Part shown: positions 35,930 through 47,599 of the stretch, in pieces | How positions within the stretch are numbered: position 1 is the stretch's first letter | Layout: each line of letters opens with the position of its first letter | Assembly (NCBI RefSeq): GCF_905220415.1 | Contig: NC_059542.1 | Location: forward strand, 9,548,001 to 9,612,000 | Source: Colias croceus | Taxonomy: Eukaryota; Arthropoda; Insecta; Lepidoptera; Pieridae | DNA: 64,000 nucleotides | Reading direction: 5' to 3' | Program-made: the position numbers and the translations under genes | The notes under the pieces: generated by a model | What the model saw: the letters and a program-made list of their open reading frames with translations, nothing else | What the model was told of the DNA's origin: nothing | Database searches by the model: none

Positions 35930-36895
35930 TTATTCCTTGTTGTTAGTCAATGCATGTATATCTTTAATGGACCGTAGAGTAATAATTTTATCATTGTCTC
36001 CTTTGCGTGCTTTGATTAGTCCCCTTTTAAACCACACATATTTGTAGTTGAGATTATTTTTCAACTCCTGTTTGGCATTCCAGAACAATTGCTTATGATG
36101 CTTTGTCATGGCTTCGCGTACATAGACAGCGTTGTTGTTAGTTTTTTCGTTCGGAATTACTGCTGCAACTATTAACTTTGTATTTCTAGCTGCTGTCATC
36201 CATTTTTCCTTCACTTCTTCGTCAATCAGTTCAATTAGTATATTTGCTGTTTGCTCCTTCCGCCCCTGTAGTCTCCGTGCACTTTTGATGTCCTGTTTAG
36301 CCTGGTTAAGTTTATTTGCGATATTTTCAGTAATTAATTGAATGTCTTCCTTTGTTTGGTTTGGTATATTTGATATTTCGATGTATTTTCCTAGCTTCTC
36401 CTGTTCCGCCTCCTGTATCCGTTGTTCCAGGGCGCCGACACGTGTTTCAAGGTTGTTATTTTTATTTATAAGTTCTGTGTTCTTCCTCTCGAGAGCTTTA
36501 ATTGTTTTTTTGAAGCCCTCGATGCATTCCATAGCCTCATCGAGTTTTGCGCTATGAAATTGCAAGGATTCGTGTAGCTGCGCCATTTCGTTTTTGATCG
36601 CTCTTTCTACGTCTTTTGAGATGTTACTTAGTAATTTTTTTGCGTCGATTTGAACCGGTGCATCACTTTCGTCATCGTCCTCTTCAGGCGTAATAATTGA
36701 AGTGCGTCTTGGGAGTTCTTGCTGGCATTCGTGACACGTCCACTCCAGATTGGGGGCCGCTTTTAGGGCAGTAATCTGTTTATTTGTTAGCCCCGCGCAC
36801 TTTGGATTTAGATGCACAATCCGTTCACACTTGCAGCATTCTAGTCCCGGAGAAGATTTTGATAGGTTCCTTTTGCAGGAGTCACACTTAGACAT
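35930..36895 (-). CDS. ORF1 protein of non-LTR retrotransposon 1 (PHD finger, coiled coil)
   Basis: 321 codons from ATG at 36895. The first 60 residues carry a cysteine/histidine finger of PHD layout: CDSC near the start, CCKCERIVH, then CAGLT and WTCHEC. An acidic linker follows, then a coiled coil around residues 90-180 (AQLHESLQFHSAKLDEAMECIEG through RVGALEQRI). The C-terminal half is basic and probably the nucleic-acid-binding part. PHD-bearing ORF1 proteins are known from CR1-group elements, where they package element RNA. The frame is intact. Confidence 0.8.
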   Translation of the reverse strand: MSKCDSCKRNLSKSSPGLECCKCERIVHLNPKCAGLTNKQITALKAAPNLEWTCHECQQELPRRTSIITPEEDDDESDAPVQIDAKKLLSNISKDVERAIKNEMAQLHESLQFHSAKLDEAMECIEGFKKTIKALERKNTELINKNNNLETRVGALEQRIQEAEQEKLGKYIEISNIPNQTKEDIQLITENIANKLNQAKQDIKSARRLQGRKEQTANILIELIDEEVKEKWMTAARNTKLIVAAVIPNEKTNNNAVYVREAMTKHHKQLFWNAKQELKNNLNYKYVWFKRGLIKARKGDNDKIITLRSIKDIHALTNNKE

Positions 36896-36975
36896 TTTTT
36901 ATTTTTATTACTGGGGGTAGATGTACTAGGCGTGCGTTATTAACGGTAGCCGGTTGCAGACTGAGTTACCTTGGT

Positions 36976-38423
36976 TAAAACTTATTCATAGAATATCGTA
37001 CTAAACAACCATCTCAAAAATGTGTTACTTGTCCACTTTTTGACAGTTTTTAGGTGACATCTGTATATTATTATGTAATACTTTATTGGACCGATAAGAT
37101 TTAACCGAAGATCGAATATCGCGGAACATAATATTATGTAAAATTAATTGTAGATACCTTATCAAAATAATACATAAATCAAGACGCCTTCGTGTTATAT
37201 TAAAATAAATCCTTTACACATATTATTGTCTTCCCATTTATGATATTATTAATTATCATGGCTTAAGCTATTTATTTTGTTGTGTGACGTCACAATATTT
37301 ATAACATGATATTAATAAATTATATGATATTTAAATTTAATTGCGCAGTTAATTCTATTGTCTGCTGCTTATTAATATATTCTCTACTATACTGTCATGA
37401 TTATAATATGGTATAGCATAATTCTCTAGGGTAAAGCGGCATATATTTTATTTCAACTATATTTGTATTGTAATGAACAGCTCTATGAGTCTATAATTAG
37501 AATAATATCTAGACTTATAGCTAGATATAATATTATATATATGTGTAACTATCCACTTTAATATCTACTAGTCAAGTAGGTAAATAATATTTAAAAGGAA
37601 AAGGGTGTTCGATCATTTTTTGTTTAGTTTTTAGTTACAATTGCACTCAAAAACTTTTTTCGCGTGTTTATTCACATTAAAATCTTGCATAAAAATATCT
37701 AAAATAACGAGATGTAGATACTATTTTAAGAATTACAGTGTTGTTATCACATGAATTATAAAACAGTAATTTATTACAATAAAGTTTGGTTAATGATTAA
37801 AGTATTAAAATTAAAAACAACAACATAATATAATAATAGTGGTTATAACCAGACAAAAATAATGATGTTATTTCTGTTATCTTGTTTACATGATAAAAAA
37901 ATAAACTAAACTAGGTTCGGTTAATGAGTGTGGGCTCATTAAGAAAACCTATGTGATACAGTGTCCGCACGAAAGTACCTACTGTAATAAAAACTAGCCA
38001 AGTGCGAATCAGACTCTCACTTTGGGTCCCGTACAAAAAGAATACCCTGAAAAATAAGACTTTTCCAACAAATGTTAGAGTCGATAATATTTCCTTACCT
38101 AACCAAAGAATGGTTACTTTTTATTTATTTACATAAATAATTGATATACTAGAAATAGGCACATAATATTATTATGCTTGTTATTTCATAATCAGTAAAA
38201 ACTCCATATGAAAGCACGTGTAGCTTTCATATTATTTAATTTGTTGTTTAACGAATGTGTTGTTGTTGTGTTGATGACTTAAGAGGTGTGTGCTCATTAA
38301 AACGTCCAAGAATAACGTTAACTTACAATGTGTATGTTGCACTGGAATAATTAAAGACGTCGTAAGTAGTGAGAATTTACCTTATGATTGTAATAAGTTT
38401 AGACAAAATGTTATCCTTACTAA
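36976..38423. other. AT-rich spacer, no gene seen
   Basis: No ORF, exon-like block or known repeat could be supported here. Confidence 0.5.
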
Positions 38424-38615
38424 TCTATACTAATATGTATTATAAAGCTGAAGTTTGTTTGTTTGTTTGAACGCGCTAATCTCAGGAACTACTGGTTCGA
38501 ATTAAAAAATTCTTTCAGTGTTAGATATAGTGGAAGGCTATATATAGCATATATATCATCATGCTAAGACTAACAGGAACGGAGCAATGCGGGTGAAACC
38601 GCGGAGCACAGCTAG
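38424..38615 (+). mobile_element. Helitron-type insertion
   Basis: TCTATACTAATATG start, GCGGGTGAAACCGCGGAGC hairpin, CTAG end. Confidence 0.65.
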
Positions 38616-39027
38616 TATTTAAATACGAAAGCTTTGTTTGTTTTTCTTTGACGTCGCAATATTATGACATTTTTTATAGTTAGGAAGCTACAGAGTGGGT
38701 ATGCTACATAGGCAAATTTTTACAAATTTATAGTCTAAAGAGAGATTAAAACAGAAATAATAAGAAGTTTGTTCTTGCTGTGTTGGGTGATAAAAGTAAC
38801 TGTAATTTAGGTTGTTTATTTTAAATGAATACAGTTAAATATATCTCTCAATACAATATTCATAACACTCAGTCGATTTTACCTGGCAACTTGAATCGCA
38901 AAATAATACAAAAGATGAGATACATAACGAAATGTTTACGTATTAAAATTTTATTTATATACTACGAGTATTAACAGAGGTTACAGACATGTTTATTGAT
39001 TACACTGTAAAAATTAATAAGAAATAT

Positions 39028-39325
39028 CACCGATTTCCGATTTCCGATTTCGTTAATTTTTTTATAATTTTCCTTGAAGTACGAGAATTCTTATGGAGAG
39101 AAAACGTAAATATGTACCACGGACGAAGCCCGGGCGGACCGCTAGTACTAGGTACATAAAATTCTTGTGTCGCGGTGTTTGAAGTTAAACTCGTCCGAAA
39201 CATTTTGACCGATTTATATGAAATTTTGTGTGCATATCAAGTAGGTCTGCGAATCGTACAACATCTATTTTTCGTCCCCCTTAGTGATAAGAGAAAGGCA
39301 GAATAACATTTACCGGGACAGCTAG
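39028..39325 (+). mobile_element. Two adjoining Helitron-type insertions
   Basis: The first ends GAAGCCCGGGCGGACCGCTAG at 39145. The second begins about 39152 and ends ACCGGGACAGCTAG at 39325. Confidence 0.5.
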
Positions 39326-39962
39326 TTTTTTATATAAAAAATTAATCCTGAAAAATGGTTGTACCTACACTGAAACCTGATGACGAACTGTCCTGTGTAA
39401 AACACCTAAAATCGTTTAACACAAGCTTCTAAAGAGGCACTTAACGAGTACTCGCGGTAGGTACCTCTAACCTGGCATTATTTCGTTATAAATACCACCG
39501 CTCATCATTATCCTACCCCTTTTTAATTACATTTAATGAATAAGCGAAAATTGCCTTTTGTTCTAACAACGCGACCTTTATGTGAGGCGATTCGTGCGTA
39601 TCTTAATGAGGTTTTGAAATTTTAAAGGCTGTTTTCGAAATTATTAACGATCTTTATGAGTGATGCGAGGTTTATGGGCTGATTATTCAAGGTTGAGAGG
39701 AATTTTTGATGTTCAAGTTTTTAGCCGCGCGTAATAAATTAGATTCTGTTTTCAGTTCGCGAGAGCGGAGTTAGTGAAAAATAATCTTTAAATTTTAAAC
39801 GAGAATTTGCACAGATTTTTCCGTGTACTAATACTTAAGTTGGTACCTAAAATTTAAGCTCTCTGATCAAAAGAATCTAATTTGATTGTTGACTAGCTTT
39901 TAAAAGTGCATATTATTGAATTCAGATTAAAGATACCGTGTTACCTACTGTGTATTAGTAGT

Positions 39963-40082
39963 TGTAGCCTGTTGTGTCCCAATGCTGGGCAAAGGCCTCC
40001 CCAAAGCGCTTCCATGAATCACGATCTTGTGCTATAATTGAAGACCAGTCTATATTAGATTGGTCCAGTTCATCCCGCCATC
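39963..40082 (-). pseudogene. LINE ORF2 C-terminal fragment (RTE-like)
   Basis: Minus-strand frame reads RWRDELDQSNIDWSS, IIAQDRDSWKRFGEAFAQHW, the usual end of RTE-type ORF2 proteins. No further part is present. Confidence 0.6.
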
Positions 40083-40322
40083 ATTTCTTCGGCCCTTATA
40101 AAACATATTATTTTTCTTGTGAAAAAGAGCTATCGAAATTTCCAATCAATAATAAAACAAATTATTTTTCTTCTGAATATCTATCGAAATTTCCAATATA
40201 CATCAAGAAAAGTTACATTATATTTCATTTGATTCGTCAACACTTTATTCCAAGCTAATTAAAAGTGTCTATTATAGGTTCTCAACTTATTTACCTCCGC
40301 TAGAGAACTCTCATTAGAGTTG

Positions 40323-40355
40323 TATAAAAGTTTTTATGTCGGTCGTTCGCAGTTT
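40323..40355 (+). promoter_or_regulatory. TATA box and initiator of a putative secreted-protein gene
   Basis: TATAAAAG at 40323-40330 is followed about 28 bases later by an initiator-like CGCAGTTT near 40349-40356. The spacing is standard for a TATA promoter and gives a 5' UTR of about 60 nt before ATG 40410. Confidence 0.45.
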
Positions 40356-40409
40356 CACTAGAAACTAAAAGAAACCATTTCTACGAATGGAGGGCACTAA
40401 ATAAAGAAA

Positions 40410-40509
40410 ATGTATTGGCGCTTTACCTGCTTACTTTTATTTTTAGCGAATGGGAACGTCGCAAGTTTCGCGCCACAAAAGAAAAGCACAAAGTATACAA
40501 TGTGTACAG
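40410..40509 (+). CDS. First coding exon of an unidentified secreted protein
   Basis: ATG 40410 opens 33 codons that end at a GTAACA donor (40510), leaving phase 1. The peptide begins MYWRFTCLLLFLANGNVAS, a typical signal peptide with a hydrophobic core and small residues before a likely cleavage site. A basic stretch (PQKKSTKYTMC) follows. A TATA box and initiator stand at the right distance upstream. No matching second exon can be identified with confidence; a complete minus-strand retrotransposon starts 370 bases downstream and would sit in the first intron. The family is not recognised. It could be the 5' end of a large gene whose other exons lie outside the window, or a dead remnant. Confidence 0.42.
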
Positions 40510-40879
40510 GTAACATAATATTATGTCTAATCTTTTGTAATTGTTTTACAATATCGACCTTTTAAAATAGTTTAAAAATTGAATAGGTACTCTAATATTC
40601 CAAAAAAACCTAAACATCCACAATTTGTACAAAAATAAGATGAAGCATTTTTAACAAATTTAAATTAAATAACAATTTAATTAAAATAATTAGGTACATA
40701 AGAATTTTTGAAAATAATATCTGTGATAATATTTACCCAAATAACACATGACAATAGTCATAACATGTCCAAATTTAACGAGGCTGTCTTGAACAAACGC
40801 ACACAACAAAGGTCTATTAAAAGTCCGCCAAAACGATCATAGTGCAAAACTTTGAGTTGAGCGCAGAGCCGCAAAACAA

Positions 40880-43800
40880 GCTCAAACTCAAACTCAAACT
40901 CAAACATTTATTTATTCAATTAGACTACTATTTAGTAGCACTTTCGAATCGTCATTACATAAGTATTTTTAACATTTACCACCGATTCGGAAAGCAGTAT
41001 CTATGGAGAAGAATCGGCAAGAAACTCCATAGTTGCTCTTTTAAAATCATGTCAATATTACATAATATGTAACTTATATCTAACTTATACATAATATATC
41101 ATAATATGCCAAAGAACTGTCCTGTGGTTTTTACGCGACAACCCTCCATGGGTCTTTATCGTCCATATATTCCTGAATACTGTAGTAGGCTCTCTGAACT
41201 AGTACATTTTTTATATAAGTTTTAAATTTATAACTACTAAACTCTTTAATATTGAGAGGAATTCTATTGTATAAGCGTATACCTTGACCCATAAATGAAT
41301 TTTTAACTTTAGCTAATCGGAAAAATGGCATTTCAATTCTATTCCTGTTCCTTGTGCCATAATCGTGTCTATCTCCTACTCTTGTGTGTAAGTCGGCGTT
41401 TTTGTGAACATGCAAAATATTATTAAATATATACTGTGATGGTACAGTAAGGATACCAGTATTCTTAAAATGATCTCTTAGTGAGTCCCGAGCACGTAAC
41501 TTATATATAGAGCGAATGGCTCTTTTCTGTAAGATAAATATAGTTTCTATATCTGCAGCCTTGCCCCACAGTAGAATTCCATAGGACATAATGCTATGAA
41601 AGTAGCTGAAATAAACCAATCTAGCCGTATCTTCATCGGTGAGATGCCTTATTTTTCGGACTGCATATGCAGCTGAACTGAGCTTACCTGCAGCGGTGTT
41701 GACATGGGCTCCCCACTGTAGTTTCTCATCCAATGTTAACCCTAGAAATACAGTAGACTCAGTAGGATGCAATACCTCCCCGTTCAAGGTAATATCTCTG
41801 TTCAACTTTTTTACATTAGGAAGTAAAAATTCAACACAAGTGGTTTTTTTGGCATTTAATAATAAATTATTGGCAGTAAACCATTCAGATATGTGTAAAA
41901 GAGCACTGTTCACTTCGTCAACATTTGGGTCATGCCTATCCACATTAAAAATTAATGAGGTATCATCTGCAAACAGAACTATTTCACACCTATCCTGCAA
42001 ATAATAGGGAAGATCATTGATATATACCAAGAACAAGAAGGGACCTAAAATGGACCCCTGTGGAACACCAATGTTAATTGACGCACCGCTAGAACGTTCT
42101 CCATTAACAACTACAGTCTGTATCCTATCATGCAGGTATGACGCTATGAGGTTCTGGGCTTTTCCTGTAATTCCATAGTGATTAAGTTTACGTAACAAAG
42201 TACAATGTTCAACGCAGTCAAATGCCTTGGAGAGGTCACAAAATATCCCCAGAGCATTTTTTGAGTTTTCCCATGCTTTATAAATATGTGTTAGAAGTGC
42301 AACTCCAGCATCTGTGGTTGAGCGCCCCTTTGTGAAACCAAACTGTTTGGTGTGCAGTAAATTATTAGATGCAAAATGACTACTCAATTGGTTTAATATC
42401 AACCTCTCGAATACCTTACTTAATGTTGGTAAAATAGAGATAGGTCTATAATTGTTACAGTCTTCTTGATCGCCCTTCTTAAATAGAGGTATAACTTTAC
42501 TAAGCTTTAGTAAATTAGGAAATGTACCATAGTCACAACACTTATTAAATATGAAAGCTAAATTTTTCGCAATATTTTCTATTATATTATTAACTAAATT
42601 TACGGACATTCCCCAAAGATCACAAGTATTTTTTAGATTAAGCGTCTTAAAGGCAGTAACAATATCACTAGCAGTTACGTGTCGTAATTCAAATAATGTA
42701 CTGCACCCCGCAACATGGTCCCTCAAAAAGGTTTCTGCAAGTGCTGAAGACGAATTTAAACTATTAGTAATAGTAGCAGGGACACTACTGAAGAATTCTT
42801 CAAAAGCAAGCGCAACATCAGCACTTTTGTCAATAACCCTGTCATTATTTACAAGTTTTATGGTATTACTTGATTTGCTTTTACCCATTTCACCATTAAT
42901 AATAGACCAGACTGTTTTAACTTTATTATCAGAGTCGCGTATTTTTTCTTTGATATACAAACGCTTTGCAGTAAAACAAACTTTTTTAAAAATTTTTGAG
43001 TAATTTCTAACATAACTAAGAAAAGATGGGTCTTTATTATATTGCTTCATACCATATAACTCATAAAGAACGATCCTACACTTATGTATGCTAGGTGTCG
43101 CCCATTTACTAAATGGTAAATCCTTGGTAATATTTAAAGATTTAACTTTAAATATTTTTTCAAATTCATTATGAACTAAATTGAAAAGATTTTTAAACAT
43201 TTCACAAGGATTATTATTACAGGATTGATCATTCAGTACGGGCAGGTTTTTATTAATATTATCTCTAAATTTATTAATGCCTTTTTTACTTATAGGCCTA
43301 ACATTAATCCTTTTAAATGTAGGTATGCAATCCCATTCAAAAACTACTTTCTGGCCACAGTGATCCGAAGTCAATGTATTGAGAATATTTTTCTCTAAAC
43401 AGATGCAGTCACAGTATATATTATCAATACAGGTTGCAGAAGTAGGTGTAATTCGTGTGGGTTCGTTAAAAAGTTTATATAGATTAAATGACTGAAATAA
43501 ATTAACAATTCGTGTAGCCGTTTGTGTTTGTAAAAGTAAATCAATATTAAAATCACCACATACTATAACTTTTTTTTTACTCCTGCTTAGACGCTTTAAT
43601 ATTTCTTCCATGACTTTCTCAAACATATTATAGTCACTGGAAGGGGGTCTATAAACGCAAACAATAATATATCGCTCCAGCTCCACACAGGACAGTTCAA
43701 TGGTCCGTTCTACAGAAAGACCAACAATGTCAGTTCGTTCTTTACATTTTACACTATCATGTACAAAAATAACAGAACCTCCGTGAATAGCCTGCGTCCT

Positions 43801-44000
43801 AAAGTATATACTTTTTAATTTGTAATTTTCAATATTTACTAACGACTGACATTGTTTAAGCCAATGTTCTGTTACACAAAATATTTTAATATTGTTATCA
43901 TTCAGAAACAATTCTATTTCTAACAATTTGCTAGCCAAGCCTTGAATATTTTGATGCACAATGGAAAAAGACTGCTTAGCTGTTGTCTTATATACTAGTT
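40880..44000 (-). mobile_element. Non-LTR retrotransposon 2 with hexamer-repeat 3' end
   Basis: Reads on the minus strand. The 3' end is a short tandem array (GTTTGA units, seen on the plus strand as repeated CTCAAA at 40881-40905) rather than poly(A), a trait of CR1/L2/Daphne-like elements. The 3' UTR (40906-41130) contains ACCGATTCGGAAAGC, also seen in a separate fragment near 3835. The endonuclease-RT frame is intact, but no ORF1 is visible upstream, so the element is probably 5'-truncated near 44000. Confidence 0.82.
41131..43959 (-). CDS. Endonuclease-reverse transcriptase (ORF2) of non-LTR retrotransposon 2
   Basis: 942 codons without interruption. Endonuclease motifs: FCVTEHWL, VYRPPSSDY, VIVCGDFNIDLL, and TSDHCGQKVV with the conserved SDH. 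RT motifs: NYRPISILPTLSKVFERLI, DLSKAFDCVEH, GVPQGSILGPFLFLVYIND, and the FADD catalytic site in LFADDTSLIF. The C-terminal portion has AIRSIYKLRARDSLRDHF. The first in-frame codon taken as start is GTG (43959); the open frame extends 17 codons further to a TAA without any ATG, so the true start is lost or lay in a fused upstream sequence. It copies element RNA at the nicked target site. Coding integrity suggests a young insertion. Confidence 0.88.
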   Translation of the reverse strand: MHQNIQGLASKLLEIELFLNDNNIKIFCVTEHWLKQCQSLVNIENYKLKSIYFRTQAIHGGSVIFVHDSVKCKERTDIVGLSVERTIELSCVELERYIIVCVYRPPSSDYNMFEKVMEEILKRLSRSKKKVIVCGDFNIDLLLQTQTATRIVNLFQSFNLYKLFNEPTRITPTSATCIDNIYCDCICLEKNILNTLTSDHCGQKVVFEWDCIPTFKRINVRPISKKGINKFRDNINKNLPVLNDQSCNNNPCEMFKNLFNLVHNEFEKIFKVKSLNITKDLPFSKWATPSIHKCRIVLYELYGMKQYNKDPSFLSYVRNYSKIFKKVCFTAKRLYIKEKIRDSDNKVKTVWSIINGEMGKSKSSNTIKLVNNDRVIDKSADVALAFEEFFSSVPATITNSLNSSSALAETFLRDHVAGCSTLFELRHVTASDIVTAFKTLNLKNTCDLWGMSVNLVNNIIENIAKNLAFIFNKCCDYGTFPNLLKLSKVIPLFKKGDQEDCNNYRPISILPTLSKVFERLILNQLSSHFASNNLLHTKQFGFTKGRSTTDAGVALLTHIYKAWENSKNALGIFCDLSKAFDCVEHCTLLRKLNHYGITGKAQNLIASYLHDRIQTVVVNGERSSGASINIGVPQGSILGPFLFLVYINDLPYYLQDRCEIVLFADDTSLIFNVDRHDPNVDEVNSALLHISEWFTANNLLLNAKKTTCVEFLLPNVKKLNRDITLNGEVLHPTESTVFLGLTLDEKLQWGAHVNTAAGKLSSAAYAVRKIRHLTDEDTARLVYFSYFHSIMSYGILLWGKAADIETIFILQKRAIRSIYKLRARDSLRDHFKNTGILTVPSQYIFNNILHVHKNADLHTRVGDRHDYGTRNRNRIEMPFFRLAKVKNSFMGQGIRLYNRIPLNIKEFSSYKFKTYIKNVLVQRAYYSIQEYMDDKDPWRVVA

Positions 44001-44342
44001 TAAATCTAGCTTAGGGCTAGATTGTCTGTCAACACTTAACCTAGGTTGAAAGCTGAATTTATAATTCACCACAACGAAGCCATTATTTAGATTTAGGCAA
44101 ATCAGTGCGGGCAAAACATCGCTTTTCACTTACACTCGTCCTCATTTGTCTTCAAGTTTTTGAGCTTACGAATTTTGATATGAGAAGTTATTTGAAGAGA
44201 CATGCTCGGATTTCACTGGGAGCTAAGATATAAAAAAAATATTATTTATGTAACGCAGAGGAGGTATGTATATAATTAATCGCTTGCCCCATCTTTATCC
44301 GGATAGACCCAGGAAAAATAAAACTCATGTTTATGGTAAAGA

Positions 44343-44521
44343 CTAGCTTCCGCCTGCGGCTTCACCCGCGTGGTGTTTTGATAAAAGGTAGCCTATGTTC
44401 TTTCTCAGAGTCTAAAGATTGTATCTGCCAAATGTCATCAAAACCGGTTGAGAGGTTTAAGCGGGAAAGCGTAACAGACAGACAGAGTTACTTTCGCATT
44501 TACAATATTAGTAGGGATATA
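44343..44521 (-). mobile_element. Helitron-type insertion
   Basis: CTAG end, GCCTGCGGCTTCACCCGCG hairpin, AACAGACAGACAGAG. Confidence 0.62.
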
Positions 44522-45149
44522 ATTAGTATTAAATTAATAATAATTATTATTATTTAAAAGATAAAGCTTTGTGATAATAAAAGCATTTTAAAAATCAATT
44601 AGGTAGTTAAAAAACGAGCATAATATTATAATAAATTGGACCACTTTTATTATACAGTCTTACAATTTACATGCACTCGTTCTGATAGATATCATGTAGT
44701 TTGTTCGTGCTTTAAAAATAATCGTAGGCATGCTCTACATTATAAATTTTGATGCCCGAATGCGATGCGTGAAAGATGACTTAAATAAAAATAAAAGATA
44801 AAATAAGACCGCGTCCACGCCGTAGCTAATCTTATTTATGATAATTATATTTTCGTGATTTATGTTATAGTACTAATTTTATCTTGTTATTCATTTAGAT
44901 AAAAATCATACAGATAAGCATACAGAGATAAGAAGATTACAAATATCTTAGAACATTATTCTAAGTAAAGATGTTAAAAATAATGTTGCGTTTGCCTTTT
45001 TGTCAATCTCAACAACACGAGTAAATTGCCATTAATGAAGAGAAGAAGAACTTATTGGGTTAAAATAGAACATCGCCAACGCCTTTTCATTAATAATAGT
45101 TTACTATCTCTATCGTGCTTTGGACATGCTTTTTCTATTCTACTTACCT

Positions 45150-45345
45150 TATATGTTCCAACTGCAGACACACAGGCCTCCTATGTTGATTCAGGCCATA
45201 ATCCACCACGTTGGCCAAGTGCGGATTGGTAGATGTCACATGTTGTCGAATTTCTGATTATTCGACACGTTGGTTTCCTCACGATGTTTTCCTTCACCGT
45301 TCCGAGGAATGCTTATGTTGATAAAGCGCAGATAAATTGCTTGTC
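45150..45345 (-). repeat. Degenerate SINE of the same family
   Basis: Shares CAGGCCATAATCCACCACG, TTGGCCAAGTGCG and TTTCCTCACGATGTTTTCC with the copies at 26526 and 27336, but lacks the tRNA head. Confidence 0.6.
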
Positions 45346-45391
45346 TTCTACTTAAATTCGTTACAAAGGTTTAATTTAATAATATGAACAA

Positions 45392-45583
45392 CTAGCTGTG
45401 CTGTGTGGTTTTACCCGCATTGCTCCGCTCCTGTTGGTCATGGCGTGATGATAGCCTTATAGCCTTCCTCGATAAATGGGCTATCTAACACCGAAATAAT
45501 TTTTCAAATCGGACCAGTATTTCCCGAGATTAGCTCGTTCAAACAAACAAACAAACTCTTCAGCTTTATAATAGTATAGATAT
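45392..45583 (-). mobile_element. Helitron-type insertion
   Basis: CTAG end, GGTTTTACCCGCATTGCTCC, AACAAACAAACAAACTC. Confidence 0.62.
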
Positions 45584-46454
45584 ATTATTATAGCTTTTCT
45601 CTCAATAGAACTCACACCTTATTTCTCAGGCAATTATTTACACACGCGGTATGAGTTTTAATTAACTCGCCTTCCATATTAAGGCTTTGTTAGGCAATTT
45701 TCTTCAATGTATTGAGAATTTTAGTATTAAAAACCAATACTGGAAAGCTGGCTTTTATATTTAATAAATATTTTATATTTAAATGACTAATATTCGTTTT
45801 ATATGCAATCCAGTAGGATTACATATACGTTTTCTATGAGAGAAGCAGATGCATTACTAAAAAAATTATTATTTTACTTATTCTTCGAAGTGTATTTAAG
45901 AGTGTTTCGGATTTGGATTTTAAATGAATATCTTTGAAACATTCTTGATGAAATAGATAAACTTTTGAACGAGAAAAAGGATAAGTATAGAAAGAGGTAA
46001 GGAAATAATATAGTAAATGATTAAATAGAGAGTACAATACTTACTTAGTAGTTTTTTTTTATTTTTTTTTTATTTCACTTACTGATTATATATATTATAG
46101 ATACTATTGTTACTAACAAACGACTTTAACGAAGCTAGAATACCAAATACCATTGTAAAAAATCAGATTTTGCAAACGATATTTTTTACAAAAAAGATTT
46201 TATTTCCATAGGGAAATAGAAAACGCATTCACATTTTGATCAATGTTTGATTTAGGGCTTTCATGATACACGAAAAATGGCATCCATTTAAAAATATAGT
46301 ATCACTGTATTTTAACGACTTTTCAAATAGGTATTGATGTTTTAACAATTGCTTCGGTAAGAAAGGTTTTCATACCTATCGAATAATCAACAAAACTATT
46401 GGTACCATACCAATTTATTATAGGCACTTAGTATAAATAAATTAATTAGTCTAC

Positions 46455-46705
46455 TGGAGCAAAACTGGACTCATAACATCAGAAACATAGCAGGGAATGA
46501 GGGGATCTAATACGCTAGGGATAGAGACGAATGGTGCAAGTTGGAGGAGGCCTTTACCCAGACAGGGGTTCCTATCCAAGAGGTATGAAAAATTCTCCAA
46601 ACTTAGTTTTCTTTAAACAACATAATGTATAGTTTTTTTAAGTGTTGAATATGTAATCATAATACTGTAATATGATAGGAAATAAAAGGCTTAATTATTA
46701 TTACT
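46455..46705 (+). pseudogene. LINE ORF2 C-terminal fragment and 3' UTR (RTE-like)
   Basis: ARDRDEWCKLEEAFTQTG then PIQEV and a stop at about 46588; the same end motif as the fragments at 22270 and 39963, but plus strand and a different subfamily. Confidence 0.5.
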
Positions 46706-46978
46706 GGAGCAAAAAGAGATTACACATCTAATAGAAACATAGAGATAACTATAACGTTCAGGCTGGTATTGGTTTAAAAAACGTAAGGTTTAGAGTATTT
46801 TTATGATGAAAAAAGAGCATGGAGTATTCACACAAAATTTTACTCCTTTTTAAATTAATCTTTGAAACGATTAGCCAGATATTTCAAAAATAAATAAATT
46901 AAGTCATCCAGTTCACACTATACTCTTAAAATAAAATTTTGCTATCATATTGTATTGCTGTTTTAATTTTATAGCAAA

Positions 46979-47208
46979 CTAGCTTTCCACCCGCGGCATC
47001 GCCCGCGCAGTCAAAGAAAAGCCCGCATAGTTCCCGATCCCGTGGGATTTCCGGAATAAAACCTATCCTATGTCCCGGGGTAAAAAGTAGCCTATGTCCT
47101 TTCTCGGGTATCAAAATATCTCTATACTAAATTTCATGCAAATTGGTTCAGTAGTTAAGGCGTGATTGAGTAACAGACAGACAGAGTTACTTTCGCAGTT
47201 ATAATATA
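46979..47208 (-). mobile_element. Helitron-type insertion
   Basis: CTAG end, CACCCGCGGCATCGCCCGCG, CCCGTGGGATTTCCGG, AACAGACAGACAGAG. Confidence 0.64.
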
Positions 47209-47452
47209 AAATACCTATAGAAAATAAAAACTTTTTCCAATATTAGATAGGAATATCCTCCATATAAACAAAGTTATATGAGTCATAAGCAAATATCGAT
47301 TGTCTGAGTTTAAAGGGCACGCACCAAATGAATCCCTTACCCCAAACAAAACTTTAAGTCGAAAGTCAAATAAACAAGCTTAAGGAGAACTAAAAGGCAA
47401 TTCCTTTATAAATAAATAATTATCGCAACGTACAATATATCCAGTAAGTATC

Positions 47453-47597
47453 ACTACATAATATAAAACAAAGTCGCTTTCTCTGTCCTTATGCCCCTTT
47501 TTATGCTTAAATCTTTAAAACTACGCTACGATGTGGTTTTATTTTATTATTATTTATTATGTTTTACACAAAGCAGACGAAGCCGCGGGCGGTAATA
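47453..47597 (+). mobile_element. Helitron-type insertion, shortened
   Basis: CACTACATAATATAAAAC start and GACGAAGCCGCGGGCGG end region; the CTAG has decayed. Confidence 0.5.
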
Positions 47598-47599
47598 GT

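Larger units (their letters stand above)
32550..36975 (-). mobile_element. Non-LTR retrotransposon 1 (CR1/Jockey-type, two ORFs)
   Basis: The element reads on the minus strand with a poly(A) tail, seen as 44 T in a row at 32550-32593. Order: short 5' leader, ORF1 (36895-35930), 54-base spacer, ORF2 (35875-32897), 3' UTR of about 300 bases, tail. It is nearly full length; the exact 5' edge (about 36975) and target duplication were not resolved. It inserted 18 bases from the right end of the piggyBac relic. Confidence 0.85.
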
